NCBI GenBank assembly: GCA_022826885.1
Contig: JAJDUB010000034.1
Span: 1-64,000 of the forward strand
DNA: 64,000 nucleotides
Reading direction: 5' to 3'
Source of the DNA: Gammaproteobacteria bacterium
GTDB taxonomy: Bacteria > Pseudomonadota > Gammaproteobacteria > Eutrophobiales > Eutrophobiaceae
Position 1 is the stretch's first letter; each line of letters starts with the position of its first letter. The notes under the pieces were generated by a model. It saw nothing but the letters and a program-made list of their open reading frames with translations, was not told the origin of the DNA and ran no database searches. The position numbers were made by a program, and so were the translations under genes. This document shows positions 35,115-44,101 of the stretch, piece by piece.

Positions 35115-35252
35115 ATGCGTGTGGACAGGGAACCTGAAAGAGATGACCGCGAGTTTATTGCCCGCCGCAGCAAGGCAAATATACGCCTGGCCATTTGCCT
35201 GGCCCTGGTTGCGGCAGCGGTATATTTCGGGTTCATAGTGAGCCACCTGTAG
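35115..35252 (+). CDS. small single-TM protein between coxA and ctaG (candidate cytochrome oxidase small assembly protein)
   Basis: Manual translation MRVDREPERDDREFIARRSKANIRLAICLALVAAAVYFGFIVSHL* (45 aa), below the ORF-track cutoff; one TM helix; tight spacing on both sides. Confidence 0.75.
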   Translation: MRVDREPERDDREFIARRSKANIRLAICLALVAAAVYFGFIVSHL

Positions 35253-35256
35253 AGCA

Positions 35257-35814
35257 ATGTCCGATAAAAACGTCAACAGGACCGTACGTAAACTGCTTCT
35301 CACGGCAGTGTGCATGTTCGCGTTCGGCTATGCCCTGGTGCCGCTCTACCGGGTCTATTGCGATCTTACCGGCCGCGGTACCGCCCGCGTCGCCGAGGCT
35401 GATGCAGGAATGGGCGAGGTTGACGCCGGGCGCCTGGTCACGGTGGTGCTGGATACCAATACCAGGGATATTCCCTGGACATTCAAGGCGGAACGGCACA
35501 AGACAAAGGTTCGCCCGGGGGAATTATCCGAGGCAGTGTTCATGGTTGAAAACCGCTCCGGACGGACGGTGACCGGGCGCGCGATACCCAGCGTCTCACC
35601 GGCACAAGCGGGCGTGTACATCAGCAAGATGGACTGTTTCTGCTTTGACGAGCAGGTCCTGGCGCCGGGGGAAAGCAGGGAGATGCAGGTCAGGTTCATA
35701 GTCGATACAGATTTGCCGGAACGGTTTTCATCGCTGACGCTGTCGTATACCTTCTTTGACGTAGGGGACAGCGCGCCGGCAGGCGCGCAAACGGGGCAAA
35801 AGGCCAACTCCTGA
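35257..35814 (+). CDS. ctaG: cytochrome c oxidase assembly protein CtaG/Cox11
   Basis: MFAFGYALVPLYRVYCDLTGRG; IPSVSPAQAGVYISKMDCFCFDEQVLAPGESREMQVRFIVD. Confidence 0.97.
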   Translation: MSDKNVNRTVRKLLLTAVCMFAFGYALVPLYRVYCDLTGRGTARVAEADAGMGEVDAGRLVTVVLDTNTRDIPWTFKAERHKTKVRPGELSEAVFMVENRSGRTVTGRAIPSVSPAQAGVYISKMDCFCFDEQVLAPGESREMQVRFIVDTDLPERFSSLTLSYTFFDVGDSAPAGAQTGQKANS

Positions 35815-35847
35815 TAACGAATAACGCTGAAATCTCGAGGAACACAC

Positions 35848-36762
35848 ATGTCAAATCCGCAAGATACCTATTTTATCCCTGAACCCAGCAAGTGGCCGGT
35901 CTTGTTTTCCCTGGCCCTGTTTCTTGCTTTTTGCGGCACAGCATTCATGTTTAACCAGTACCTCGCCACCGGCAACATGCCGGGTTTCGGTTCGCACCTG
36001 TTGCTGCTGGGATTTGTCGCCGTTTTCTACATGTTTTACGTCTGGTTCAGGGACGTGATTGATGAAAGCCTGAGCGGGGTATACAACAATCAGGTGGATA
36101 TCAGTTTCCGTTGGGGCATGGCGTGGTTCATTTTTTCGGAAGTGATGTTCTTCGCCGCGTTTTTCGGCGCCCTGTTCTATGCCCGGGTGTACTCCGTGCC
36201 GTGGCTGGGGGGTGAAGGGGCCGGCGCCGCCACCAACGAATTCCTCTGGCCGGCCTTTGAAAATGTCTGGCCGCTGTTGGCAACTCCGGACATGACGGTG
36301 GATGGACTGGCCAGTAAATTCACTGAGATCAAGGAAGTCATCCCCGCGTTCGACATCCCCGCGATCAATACCATCATCCTGCTGTCCAGCGGCGCGACCG
36401 TGACGTTTGCCCACTGGGCCCTGAAAAAGAACCAGCGCGCCGGGTTGTGCTGGTGGTTGTTTGCCACCGTGTTCCTGGGGTTCCTGTTTGTAATTCTACA
36501 GGCAGGGGAGTATGTCCACGCCTACAACGACCTGGGACTGACCCTGAATTCCGGTATCTACGGGTCCACGTTCTTCCTGTTGACCGGCTTCCATGGTTTC
36601 CACGTGACCATGGGCGCAACCATGCTGACCGTCATCCTGCTGCGATCCATCAGCGGGCATTTCACCAAGGAAAACCACTTTGCATTCGAGGCGGTTGCCT
36701 GGTACTGGCACTTTGTCGACGTGGTCTGGCTGGGCCTGTTCATATTTGTTTACTGGTTGTAG
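35848..36762 (+). CDS. coxC: cytochrome c oxidase subunit III
   Basis: 304 aa; GMAWFIFSEVMFFAAFFGALFYAR; TFFLLTGFHGFHVTMGATML; WYWHFVDVVWLGLFIFVYWL. Confidence 0.97.
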   Translation: MSNPQDTYFIPEPSKWPVLFSLALFLAFCGTAFMFNQYLATGNMPGFGSHLLLLGFVAVFYMFYVWFRDVIDESLSGVYNNQVDISFRWGMAWFIFSEVMFFAAFFGALFYARVYSVPWLGGEGAGAATNEFLWPAFENVWPLLATPDMTVDGLASKFTEIKEVIPAFDIPAINTIILLSSGATVTFAHWALKKNQRAGLCWWLFATVFLGFLFVILQAGEYVHAYNDLGLTLNSGIYGSTFFLLTGFHGFHVTMGATMLTVILLRSISGHFTKENHFAFEAVAWYWHFVDVVWLGLFIFVYWL

Positions 36763-36768
36763 GCGATA

Positions 36769-36818
36769 TCCCTGCCCGCGGCAGGGCAATGTTGCCGGGT
36801 CGTGATCCCGGGCAGGGA
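36769..36818. repeat. cruciform-like structure between convergent coxC and DUF2909 genes
   Basis: Outer arms TCCCTGCCCG (36769-36778) / CGGGCAGGGA (36809-36818), 10/10. Alternative inner hairpins CTGCC-CGC-GGCAG and CCGGG-TCGTGAT-CCCGG. Confidence 0.7.
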
Positions 36819-36819
36819 G

Positions 36820-37065
36820 CTATGGCAGCGTTTCAGGCGGGGCAGAAGGATTGATGCCGTGGGGTTTGATCAGGCCGGCCGCGAAACCGATGAACAGCAG
36901 GACAAACAGGGCAATGGACAACACGATCCTGAGCGTCAGTGACTTTACGGTCCGGTCACTTTTGCCCTTGTCCCGGATCAGGAAGATTAGTCCTGAAGCC
37001 AGGGAGATCAGGATGATTGCCAGTAGTACAACGACAGCTATTTTAAATATTGCCGCTCCGCTCAT
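36820..37065 (-). CDS. DUF2909-like twin-TM protein
   Basis: MSGAAIFKIAVVVLLAIILISLASGLIFLIRDKGKSDRTVKSLTLRIVLSIALFVLLFIGFAAGLIKPHGINPSAPPETLP (81 aa). The rest of the 361-aa ORF-track entry is antisense to SURF1. Confidence 0.82.
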   Translation of the reverse strand: MSGAAIFKIAVVVLLAIILISLASGLIFLIRDKGKSDRTVKSLTLRIVLSIALFVLLFIGFAAGLIKPHGINPSAPPETLP

Positions 37066-37143
37066 GTTCCTTTTTTCATGCTTGGTCGGCGCCAGTATAG
37101 CCTGTTTCGACTGTTCCCGGTCGCGGTATTTTCGGCCAGGTTG

Positions 37144-37887
37144 ATGCGCCTTCATTTCAATCCGCTGCTTTTGCCAAGCCTGGCGGCGCTTGCGGCAATC
37201 CTGCTGTTCACCAGGCTGGGGTTCTGGCAACTGGACCGCGCAGAAGAGAAGCTGGCATTGCAGACCGGTTATCATAATCACATCAGCGCAGCGCCTGTCG
37301 ACCTGGAACAGGCCGTTCTGCATCGGGACCAGGCCGACCGGATGCACTGGAGGCGGTGCATACTGGATGGTCATTACGACACGCACAAGTCGTTCCTGCT
37401 GGATAACCAGGTATATCGAGGCGCGGTGGGCTACCAGGTCTTCTCCCGTTTCGTCCTGCAGGACGGCGCCTCCGTGCTGGTTGATCGCGGCTGGGTGCCG
37501 GCTCCCGAAACCAGGAGCGAAGCGCCTCAAATCAACTTCGTTGCGGGGCGCCTGTCCCTGGCCGGTGTCGCCAAGCCGGTCCCGGTCGCAGGGATAAAGC
37601 TGGCGCCTGACGTACCTGAAAGCATGGGCGAGAACCTGGTCCGGGTTCAACGTATCGAACTGGCTCAAATCGCCGCGCTGACCGGTTGGACACTGCTTCC
37701 TTATGTGGTGCGCCTGGATCCTGACGCGGCGGGGGCGCTGGTCTGGAACGGCACAGAGCCCGGCTTCAACAGGGAAAGGCACCTGGGTTATGCTTTTCAA
37801 TGGTTTGCCCTGGCGGCAACAGTGCTGGTTATTTACGTTGTTCTGTGCACGAAACAACGGCGGCGGGGAGGCGCTGCTGATCCATGA
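37144..37887 (+). CDS. SURF1 family cytochrome oxidase biogenesis protein
   Basis: AILLFTRLGFWQLDRAEEKLAL; GHYDTHKSFLLDNQVYRGAVGYQVFSRFVLQDGASVLVDRGWVP; C-terminal TM. Confidence 0.93.
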   Translation: MRLHFNPLLLPSLAALAAILLFTRLGFWQLDRAEEKLALQTGYHNHISAAPVDLEQAVLHRDQADRMHWRRCILDGHYDTHKSFLLDNQVYRGAVGYQVFSRFVLQDGASVLVDRGWVPAPETRSEAPQINFVAGRLSLAGVAKPVPVAGIKLAPDVPESMGENLVRVQRIELAQIAALTGWTLLPYVVRLDPDAAGALVWNGTEPGFNRERHLGYAFQWFALAATVLVIYVVLCTKQRRRGGAADP

Positions 37888-38477
37888 AATCGCGGAAACA
37901 GGCAATTCTGATTATACTGTTCGCGGTGTTTGCGCTGCCGCCGCTGTTGTCCTGGTACGCGTTCAATTACACCGACCTGGGGAAACAACGAAGCACGGGC
38001 GGGCACGGTACGCTGATTGCCCCGCCGCGCCTGCTACCTGCCTGGGACCTGGTCGACCAGCGAGGGACGACTACCCCCCTGCACGGCAAATGGACCCTGG
38101 TATACCCGTTGAACGGAAAATGCGGGGAGGACTGTCTTCAGAACCTGTACAGAATGCGCCAGTTGCGCTTGGCTGTGGGCAAAAACGCTGGCCGGATCCA
38201 ACGCGCCGTGCTGGTTGTGAACAGAGACCGTAGCGCCGTGACTGTAGAGCAATTGCGGGACTATCCCGGCCAGTTGCTGTTGTTCCCGGAAAATATGGAT
38301 GGCGACGCGTTGAGGTCCCTGTTCGCGCTATCCGCCGGAGACCGGCCGTTTGCCGGGGAACGGCTTTACCTGATCGATCCGCTGGGCAACCTGATGATGA
38401 GTTATGCCCGGACTGCTGACCCGAAGGGCATCATCAAGGATTTGAGCCGCCTGCTGAAGTATTCCCGAACAGGATGA
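37884..38477 (+). CDS. membrane-anchored Sco/thioredoxin-like protein of the cytochrome oxidase cluster
   Basis: N-terminal TM; GKWTLVYPLNGKCGEDCLQNLYRMRQLRLAVG with CxxxC; located between SURF1 and ctaA. Confidence 0.7.
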   Translation: MKSRKQAILIILFAVFALPPLLSWYAFNYTDLGKQRSTGGHGTLIAPPRLLPAWDLVDQRGTTTPLHGKWTLVYPLNGKCGEDCLQNLYRMRQLRLAVGKNAGRIQRAVLVVNRDRSAVTVEQLRDYPGQLLLFPENMDGDALRSLFALSAGDRPFAGERLYLIDPLGNLMMSYARTADPKGIIKDLSRLLKYSRTG

Positions 38478-39457
38478 AAAAAGGTTTTCTGAATCTTTCG
38501 ATAGTCTCTTTTCTGCTGGCATTCTGCGTGGTTATTCTGGGGGCGTACGTACGCCTGTCCGACGCGGGCCTGGGGTGCCCCGACTGGCCCGGCTGTTACG
38601 GGGAACTGTTCATTACGGAAGAGACCCGGGTCAACGCCGCGCAGCAGGCAAGCGGGTCCCGGCCGTTTGACATGGATAAGGCGGTTAAGGAAATGATCCA
38701 CCGTTACGCAGCCGGTATACTGGGCATCCTGGTTCTCCTGATGACGATAATCTCCTGGCGCTCGCGCCACGATGAAAAAATCTCCTGCAGTATCCTGCTG
38801 GGCCTGGTTGCGCTGCAGGCGCTGCTGGGGATGTGGACCGTGACGGAATTGCTCAAGCCCATTATCGTTGCCGCACACCTGCTGGGAGGCATGCTCATAC
38901 TGGGCATGCTCTACTGGATTATTCTCAGGCAATTGCCGAGTCCGGCACGGTCCCGGGCACACCCGCACACAGGAAGGCTGGCGCTGGCGGCGCTTGCCAT
39001 TCTTGCCCTACAGATGTTCACAGGCGGCTGGACCAGCGCCAATTATGCCGCGCTGGCGTGCCCGGAGTTTCCCACTTGCCGGGACGGATTATACTGGCCG
39101 GAGACGGATTTCAGTGAGGCGTTTACTGTCTGGCATGGAGGGCGAATTGATTATGAGGGAGGAATACTGGATGCGCCGGCGCGTACGGCGATTCACCTGA
39201 CGCATCGCCTGGGCGCGGGGCTGACGTTCCTGGTTGTCTTCACCGCGGCGCTTTGCGCCATGTTCCGGGCCGGGAGGCCTGCGCGCCTGACGGCAGCCTT
39301 TCTGCTGTTTGTGTTGTCACTACAGGTCACACTGGGAGTCGCCAACGTGTTGTTGCGATTGCCGTTGCCTGTTGCCGTTGCGCACAATTCCGTTGCTGCG
39401 CTGCTGATGTTATCATTATTGAGCTTATACCGGCATGCGCGGACCGGTGGGGACTGA
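38474..39457 (+). CDS. ctaA: heme A synthase
   Basis: VVILGAYVRLSDAGLGCPDWPGCYG; EMIHRYAAGILGILVLL; FTGGWTSANYAALACPEFPTC; IHLTHRLGAGLTFLVV. Confidence 0.96.
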   Translation: MKKGFLNLSIVSFLLAFCVVILGAYVRLSDAGLGCPDWPGCYGELFITEETRVNAAQQASGSRPFDMDKAVKEMIHRYAAGILGILVLLMTIISWRSRHDEKISCSILLGLVALQALLGMWTVTELLKPIIVAAHLLGGMLILGMLYWIILRQLPSPARSRAHPHTGRLALAALAILALQMFTGGWTSANYAALACPEFPTCRDGLYWPETDFSEAFTVWHGGRIDYEGGILDAPARTAIHLTHRLGAGLTFLVVFTAALCAMFRAGRPARLTAAFLLFVLSLQVTLGVANVLLRLPLPVAVAHNSVAALLMLSLLSLYRHARTGGD

Positions 39458-39464
39458 AACGGCA

Positions 39465-40358
39465 ATGACAGTGAAAATTGCTGCGTGGCGGGATTATCTC
39501 GCGCTATGCAAACCGAAAATTGTTTGCCTGATCGTGTTTACCGCGCTGGTGGGCATGTTGCTGGCTGCGCCCGGCATGGTGGCGCTTCCCCTGCTTGTAT
39601 GCGCAACCCTGGGCATCGGTCTTGCAGCGGCGTCCGCAGCAGCAATAAACCACATTGTCGATCAGGAAATTGACGGGGTTATGGCGCGCACGCTGAAACG
39701 GCCCTTGCCGAAAGGCAACCTTTCTGCGCGGGAGGCAATGGTTTTCGCCGCTGTCCTCTGTATCATATCCATGACGATCCTGAGTATTTACGTGAACGCA
39801 CTGACCGCGTTCCTGACGTTCGTCTCGCTGATTGGTTATGGCGTGATCTATTCCATGTTCCTGAAACGCGCCACGCCGCAGAACATCGTGATCGGCGGGG
39901 CCGCCGGCGCCGCGCCGCCGGTGCTCGGCTGGACTGCCGTGAGCAACAGCCTGGACCCCCACGCTTTGCTGTTGTTCCTGATCATTTTTGCCTGGACGCC
40001 GCCACATTTCTGGGCGCTGGCAATAGCCCGGCGCAAGGACTACGAAGATGCAGACATTCCCATGTTGCCGGTAACCCATGGACTTGATTTCACCCGCCTG
40101 CACATCCTGTTATACACCCTGCTGCTGTTCATTGTTTCCTTGTTGCCGTTCCTGACGGGCATGAGCGGGGTAGCCTACCTGTTCGGCGCGCTGACGCTGG
40201 GCGCCGGGTTTATCTATTTTACCGTCAAGCTTCTGCGGACGGCGGAAGAGGCTACGGCGATGCGCACCTTCAGTTATTCCATATGGTATTTGATGGGCCT
40301 GTTTGCCGTACTGCTGGTGGACCACTATATCCCTGCGATTGCGCGACTGGCCGCGTAG
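39465..40358 (+). CDS. ctaB: protoheme IX farnesyltransferase
   Basis: YLALCKPKIVCLIVFTALVGMLLA; AAAINHIVDQEIDGVMARTLKRPLPKG; GAAGAAPPVLGW; PPHFWALAIARRKDYEDADIPMLPV. Confidence 0.97.
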   Translation: MTVKIAAWRDYLALCKPKIVCLIVFTALVGMLLAAPGMVALPLLVCATLGIGLAAASAAAINHIVDQEIDGVMARTLKRPLPKGNLSAREAMVFAAVLCIISMTILSIYVNALTAFLTFVSLIGYGVIYSMFLKRATPQNIVIGGAAGAAPPVLGWTAVSNSLDPHALLLFLIIFAWTPPHFWALAIARRKDYEDADIPMLPVTHGLDFTRLHILLYTLLLFIVSLLPFLTGMSGVAYLFGALTLGAGFIYFTVKLLRTAEEATAMRTFSYSIWYLMGLFAVLLVDHYIPAIARLAA

Positions 40359-40362
40359 GCCA

Positions 40363-40387
40363 GGGGACAGAATTGAATTCTGTTCCC
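40363..40387. repeat. 25-nt dispersed palindrome between convergent ctaB and rpoH
   Basis: GGGGACAGAATT G AATTCTGTTCCC, one G-T wobble. Confidence 0.88.
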
Positions 40388-40390
40388 GGC

Positions 40391-41242
40391 TTAATCAGCG
40401 AAAGCGAGACGCAGTTTTTTCATTGCGTTCGCTTCCAGTTGCCGGATGCGTTCCGCGGAGACACCGAATTCCTCCGCCAGGGCGTGAAGCGTCACCTTGT
40501 CTTCGTTCAACCAGCGCTGCCGGATGATTTCCCGGCTGCGATCATCGAGAGTGAGTAATGCCGATGCCAGGTTTTTACGGTCAGCCTGGTCCGTCTGCTC
40601 CATGGCCAGTTGTTCTTCCGGGGAAGCGCGGCCGTCTGCCAGGTAACCGGCCGGAATGAAGCTGTCGTTTTCCGGGTCATCTGCGACCGGGCCATCGTAC
40701 GATGCGTCGTTGGCATTCAGGCGTTTTTCCATTTCCATCACGTCGGCAGCGCTGACACCCAGATCCCTGGCGACAGCGTTTACTTCGTCCTGGTTCATCC
40801 AGCCCAGCCGCTTTTTGCTGGAGCGCAGGTTAAAGAACAGCTTGCGCTGAGCCTTGGTCGTAGCGACCTTGACAATGCGCCAGTTACGCAGGATGAACTC
40901 GTGGATTTCAGCGCGGATCCAGTGTACTGCAAAAGAAACCAGCCGCACGCCCATCTCGGGATCAAAGCGTTTCACGGCCTTCATCAGGCCGATATTTCCT
41001 TCCTGGATCAGGTCCGCCTGGGGCAGTCCGTAGCCGCGGTAGCCGCGTGCGACCCGGACGACAAAACGCAGGTGAGACATCACCAGTTGTCGTGCGGCCT
41101 CAAGATCATGCAACTCATGCAGGCGCCGCGCCAGAGACTGTTCTTCCTCGGCGCTGAGCATCGGAATCTCGTTCACCGCATGAATATATGCTTCTATGGA
41201 GCTGGCAGGCAGCGCCGGCTGCAATGCTGTAATGTTATTCAT
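40391..41242 (-). CDS. rpoH: RNA polymerase sigma-32 factor
   Basis: [115 protein letters not shown] (RpoH box). Start trimmed to [16 protein letters not shown]. Confidence 0.98.
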   Translation of the reverse strand: MNNITALQPALPASSIEAYIHAVNEIPMLSAEEEQSLARRLHELHDLEAARQLVMSHLRFVVRVARGYRGYGLPQADLIQEGNIGLMKAVKRFDPEMGVRLVSFAVHWIRAEIHEFILRNWRIVKVATTKAQRKLFFNLRSSKKRLGWMNQDEVNAVARDLGVSAADVMEMEKRLNANDASYDGPVADDPENDSFIPAGYLADGRASPEEQLAMEQTDQADRKNLASALLTLDDRSREIIRQRWLNEDKVTLHALAEEFGVSAERIRQLEANAMKKLRLAFAD

Positions 41243-41292
41243 GAAACACCTCCACAGAGAAACAAACCACAAAATCTCCGGTAATTAAGCCT

Positions 41293-41332
41293 GGGGAAAC
41301 TCTGATTTAATCAGAGGCTCCCTGATTTCCCC
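41293..41332. repeat. palindrome with CTCTGATTTAATCAGAG core in the rpoH leader
   Basis: GGGGAAA CTCTGATT T AATCAGAG GCTCCCTGA TTTCCCC; nested inverted repeats. Confidence 0.8.
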
Positions 41333-41337
41333 ACATA

Positions 41338-41364
41338 TTAGCACTCTTTTTAATAGAGTGCTAA
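41338..41364. promoter_or_regulatory. CIRCE element (HrcA operator)
   Basis: TTAGCACTC-N9(TTTTTAATA)-GAGTGCTAA, exact match to the CIRCE consensus, about 96-122 nt upstream of the rpoH ATG. Confidence 0.93.
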
Positions 41365-41433
41365 TATTTTTTCAAGTTCAATTGATATGGATGTGTAACC
41401 CATTGTTTTTGCGCGGTTTGGACAGGTCTTATT

Positions 41434-41456
41434 GGGGACAGAATTTGTCTGTCCCC
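41434..41456. repeat. dispersed palindrome downstream of ftsX
   Basis: GGGGACAGA ATTTG TCTGTCCCC, 9-bp perfect arms. Confidence 0.85.
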
Positions 41457-41463
41457 GGCGTGA

Positions 41464-42441
41464 CTATATCGGATCGATCGAGCGCAGATGGCGTTTTACG
41501 GAAAGCCAGGATCCTGTCAGGCCCAGACCTGCTCCGATGAGCACCAGGCCCAGGACCTCCCCGGCGCTGAGGGTAGCCAGAAAAAACCGGCTGCCGTACA
41601 GGTCTGCCAGCCGGGCAACCGGACCTTGCAGCAACGTCATGGAGACTTCAAGCATCAGCCAGGCAAGCATGCTGCCGGCAATGCCGTGGAGCATGCCCGA
41701 ATACAGGAACGGCCGGGCAATGAACGCGTCGGTAGCGCCGAACAACTTGTGGACCTCAATTTCCTGCCGGCGGTTGTGTACGGACATACGGATAGTGTTG
41801 CCGATCACGAGCAGTACGGCGCCGGCGAACAGGGCTGCAGCAATCATCACCCCGCGCTGAAATACCTCGATAATCTGGTGTAACCGTTGCGCCCACTGCC
41901 AGTCGAACTGGCCGAATTCCACTTCCGGAAGCGAATTCAGTTCCGACAGCAATGTACTGTTACCGGGAGACGTGGCGGATACGGATTGCGGACTGACGAC
42001 CAGCACGAACGGCAACGGGTTCCTGCCGAGGGCATCCAGGGCTTCGGCAAATCCTGAGTTCTGTTTATATTCGGCCAGGGCGTCTTCAGGGTTTATCACA
42101 TCAACTTCGATAATGTCTGAGCGGGCGCGCAGTCTGTCAGCCAGCGCAATAACCCGTTCTTCTTCAATGCCCGGAGGCAGGAACAGGGATATGTGTGAGG
42201 CTACGTCCAGATGTGAGGTAACCCGTTGCGCGTTTTCCAGCAGCGAATAAAAGCCTGCCGGAAGAGCCAGGGAGATTCCGATGACGGAAATACTTATCAG
42301 CCCGCCCGCCGGCTTCCTGTAAAGCTGTCCAAGGCTGGAAAAAAAGGCGCGGGCATGCTGCAGCAACCAATGACTGAAACGGCCGTGGCGCGCAGGAGTC
42401 GGTTTATTTCTGCTGCGCTGCTGTTTCATTCCTGCCGGCAT
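41464..42441 (-). CDS. ftsX: cell division protein FtsX
   Basis: HLDVASHISLFLPPGIEEERVIALADRLRARSDI; ISVIGISLALPAGFYSLLENAQ; ftsYEX-rpoH order. Confidence 0.95.
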   Translation of the reverse strand: MPAGMKQQRSRNKPTPARHGRFSHWLLQHARAFFSSLGQLYRKPAGGLISISVIGISLALPAGFYSLLENAQRVTSHLDVASHISLFLPPGIEEERVIALADRLRARSDIIEVDVINPEDALAEYKQNSGFAEALDALGRNPLPFVLVVSPQSVSATSPGNSTLLSELNSLPEVEFGQFDWQWAQRLHQIIEVFQRGVMIAAALFAGAVLLVIGNTIRMSVHNRRQEIEVHKLFGATDAFIARPFLYSGMLHGIAGSMLAWLMLEVSMTLLQGPVARLADLYGSRFFLATLSAGEVLGLVLIGAGLGLTGSWLSVKRHLRSIDPI

Positions 42442-42455
42442 AGTCCTCTTTCCAA

Positions 42456-43118
42456 CTAGTCCGTCTGGGGAAGCAGGCAGCCTCCCTGGAGGACGATCAC
42501 TTTTTTGTTCATTTTATTTATCGTGCCAAGGTCGTGGCTTGCAATAAGCACGGTGACTCCCACCTGGTTGAACATCTCGAACAGTTTCATCGTTTCCCAG
42601 GACAGGGCCGGATCAAGGTTTCCGGTAGGCTCATCTCCCAGCAACAGGGCGGGCCTGTGAACGACGGCCCTGGCAATGCCTACGCGCTGTTGTTCTCCCG
42701 TGGACAGCGCGGTCGGATAAAGCTTTTCCTTTGCCAGCAGGCCGACCTTTTCCAGGACGGCATGAGTACGTTTCTTTATGTCCTGGTAACGGTAGCCTGC
42801 AATGATCAGCGGCAGGGCAACATTGTCAAAGACGGAGCGCTCATTCAACAACCGGTGTTCCTGGAACATGAAGCCGATATTGCGCCGGTACAGCGGGATA
42901 CGGCGGCGCGGGAGTCGCGCCAGGTTTTGGCCGTTGACGACTATCTGGCCGCGGCTATGCCGCTCGGCGAGAACCAGAAGGCGCAGGAGGGTCGTTTTGC
43001 CGGCGCCGGAATGGCCGGTCAGGTAGACCATTTCACCTTGATCTATTTGCAGGTTGATGTTTTTCAGGATGTCCTTGCCCCCGTGGTATCGCATGTATAC
43101 GTCGGTAAAACTGATCAT
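42456..43118 (-). CDS. ftsE: cell division ATP-binding protein FtsE
   Basis: MVYLTGHSGAGKTTLLRLLV Walker A; LSTGEQQRVGIARAVVHRPALLLGDEPTGNLDP. Confidence 0.98.
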   Translation of the reverse strand: MISFTDVYMRYHGGKDILKNINLQIDQGEMVYLTGHSGAGKTTLLRLLVLAERHSRGQIVVNGQNLARLPRRRIPLYRRNIGFMFQEHRLLNERSVFDNVALPLIIAGYRYQDIKKRTHAVLEKVGLLAKEKLYPTALSTGEQQRVGIARAVVHRPALLLGDEPTGNLDPALSWETMKLFEMFNQVGVTVLIASHDLGTINKMNKKVIVLQGGCLLPQTD

Positions 43119-44062
43119 GCCGGGGATTCCAGCAGTGCGCGCACAAAATCATCCGCATTGAAAGGCTGGAGATCGTCCAGTGTTTCGCCGACGCCGATAT
43201 AGCGGATTGGCAATGATAATTGTTGCGCCAGGGGAAAAATCACGCCTCCTTTTGCCGTCCCGTCAAGCTTGGTCAATACCACGCCCGTTACCGGCACAGC
43301 CTGCATGAACTGGCGCGCCTGTACGATGGCATTCATGCCGGTACCGGCATCTACAACCAGCAGGGTTTCCACCTGTATCAATGCATCAAACTTATGGATA
43401 ATCCGGTGAATTTTCTTCAGCTCTTCCATCAGGTTGGCCTTGTTATGCAAACGGCCGGCGGTATCTGCGATAACGATGTCCGTTCCCCGGGCCTCGGCTG
43501 CCTGCAGGGCGTTATACAGCACCGCGGCGGCGTCCGCGCCCGGCTGTTGGGCTATGACCGGCGCGTTGACGCGGTCCCCCCAATGTTGAATCTGGTCAAT
43601 GGCGGCGGCCCTGAAGGTGTCGCCAGCGGCAAGCAGCACCGAGTGGCCGTCCTGTTGCAGGAGCTGGGTCAATTTGGCTATGGTGGTTGTTTTGCCGACG
43701 CCATTGACGCCCACAACCAGGATGACGAATGGTTTTTTTTCCGGAATGTCCAGCGGTTGTCCGGTACCGCCGAGCAGGGTGACCAGGGTTTCGCGCAGGG
43801 CGGACAATACGTCAGTCTGCCCGGTTGCGTCCCGTTTGAATGCGCTCTCGAGGTCTGCCAGTATCCCGGCTGTCGTCTCCACACCGACATCTGCGCTGAT
43901 CAGTTGCATTTCCAGTTCCTCAAGCAGCGTTTTATCAATATCCGATCTTGCCTTGAACAATTCCGCGTTAGCGCCAAGCAGGTGGGTGCGGGTCTTCTCC
44001 AGCCCTCGAGCCAGCCGGCGAAAAAAACTTCTTCCCGGCCCGCTGTGTTCAGGGGTAATCAT
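43115..44062 (-). CDS. ftsY: signal recognition particle receptor FtsY
   Basis: VILVVGVNGVGKTTTIAKLTQLL; GDTFRAAAIDQIQHWG; DTAGRLHNKANLMEELKKI; VVLTKLDGTAKGG. Start trimmed to MITPEHSG. Confidence 0.98.
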   Translation of the reverse strand: MITPEHSGPGRSFFRRLARGLEKTRTHLLGANAELFKARSDIDKTLLEELEMQLISADVGVETTAGILADLESAFKRDATGQTDVLSALRETLVTLLGGTGQPLDIPEKKPFVILVVGVNGVGKTTTIAKLTQLLQQDGHSVLLAAGDTFRAAAIDQIQHWGDRVNAPVIAQQPGADAAAVLYNALQAAEARGTDIVIADTAGRLHNKANLMEELKKIHRIIHKFDALIQVETLLVVDAGTGMNAIVQARQFMQAVPVTGVVLTKLDGTAKGGVIFPLAQQLSLPIRYIGVGETLDDLQPFNADDFVRALLESPA

Positions 44063-44101
44063 AGATGGAACAGTATACCTGTATCGGATAACATAGGAAG
44101 C

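Noticed and set aside
37066-37905. N-terminal 280 residues of the 361-aa minus ORF
   Set aside because: Antisense to SURF1; only the final 81 aa form a DUF2909-like protein.
43220-44101. N-terminal half of the 764-aa ORF fused to the M16 peptidase
   Set aside because: Antisense to ftsY. The real start MTGLRTGFFHTAGKRLL at 44102 gives a normal signal peptide, so there is no fusion protein.
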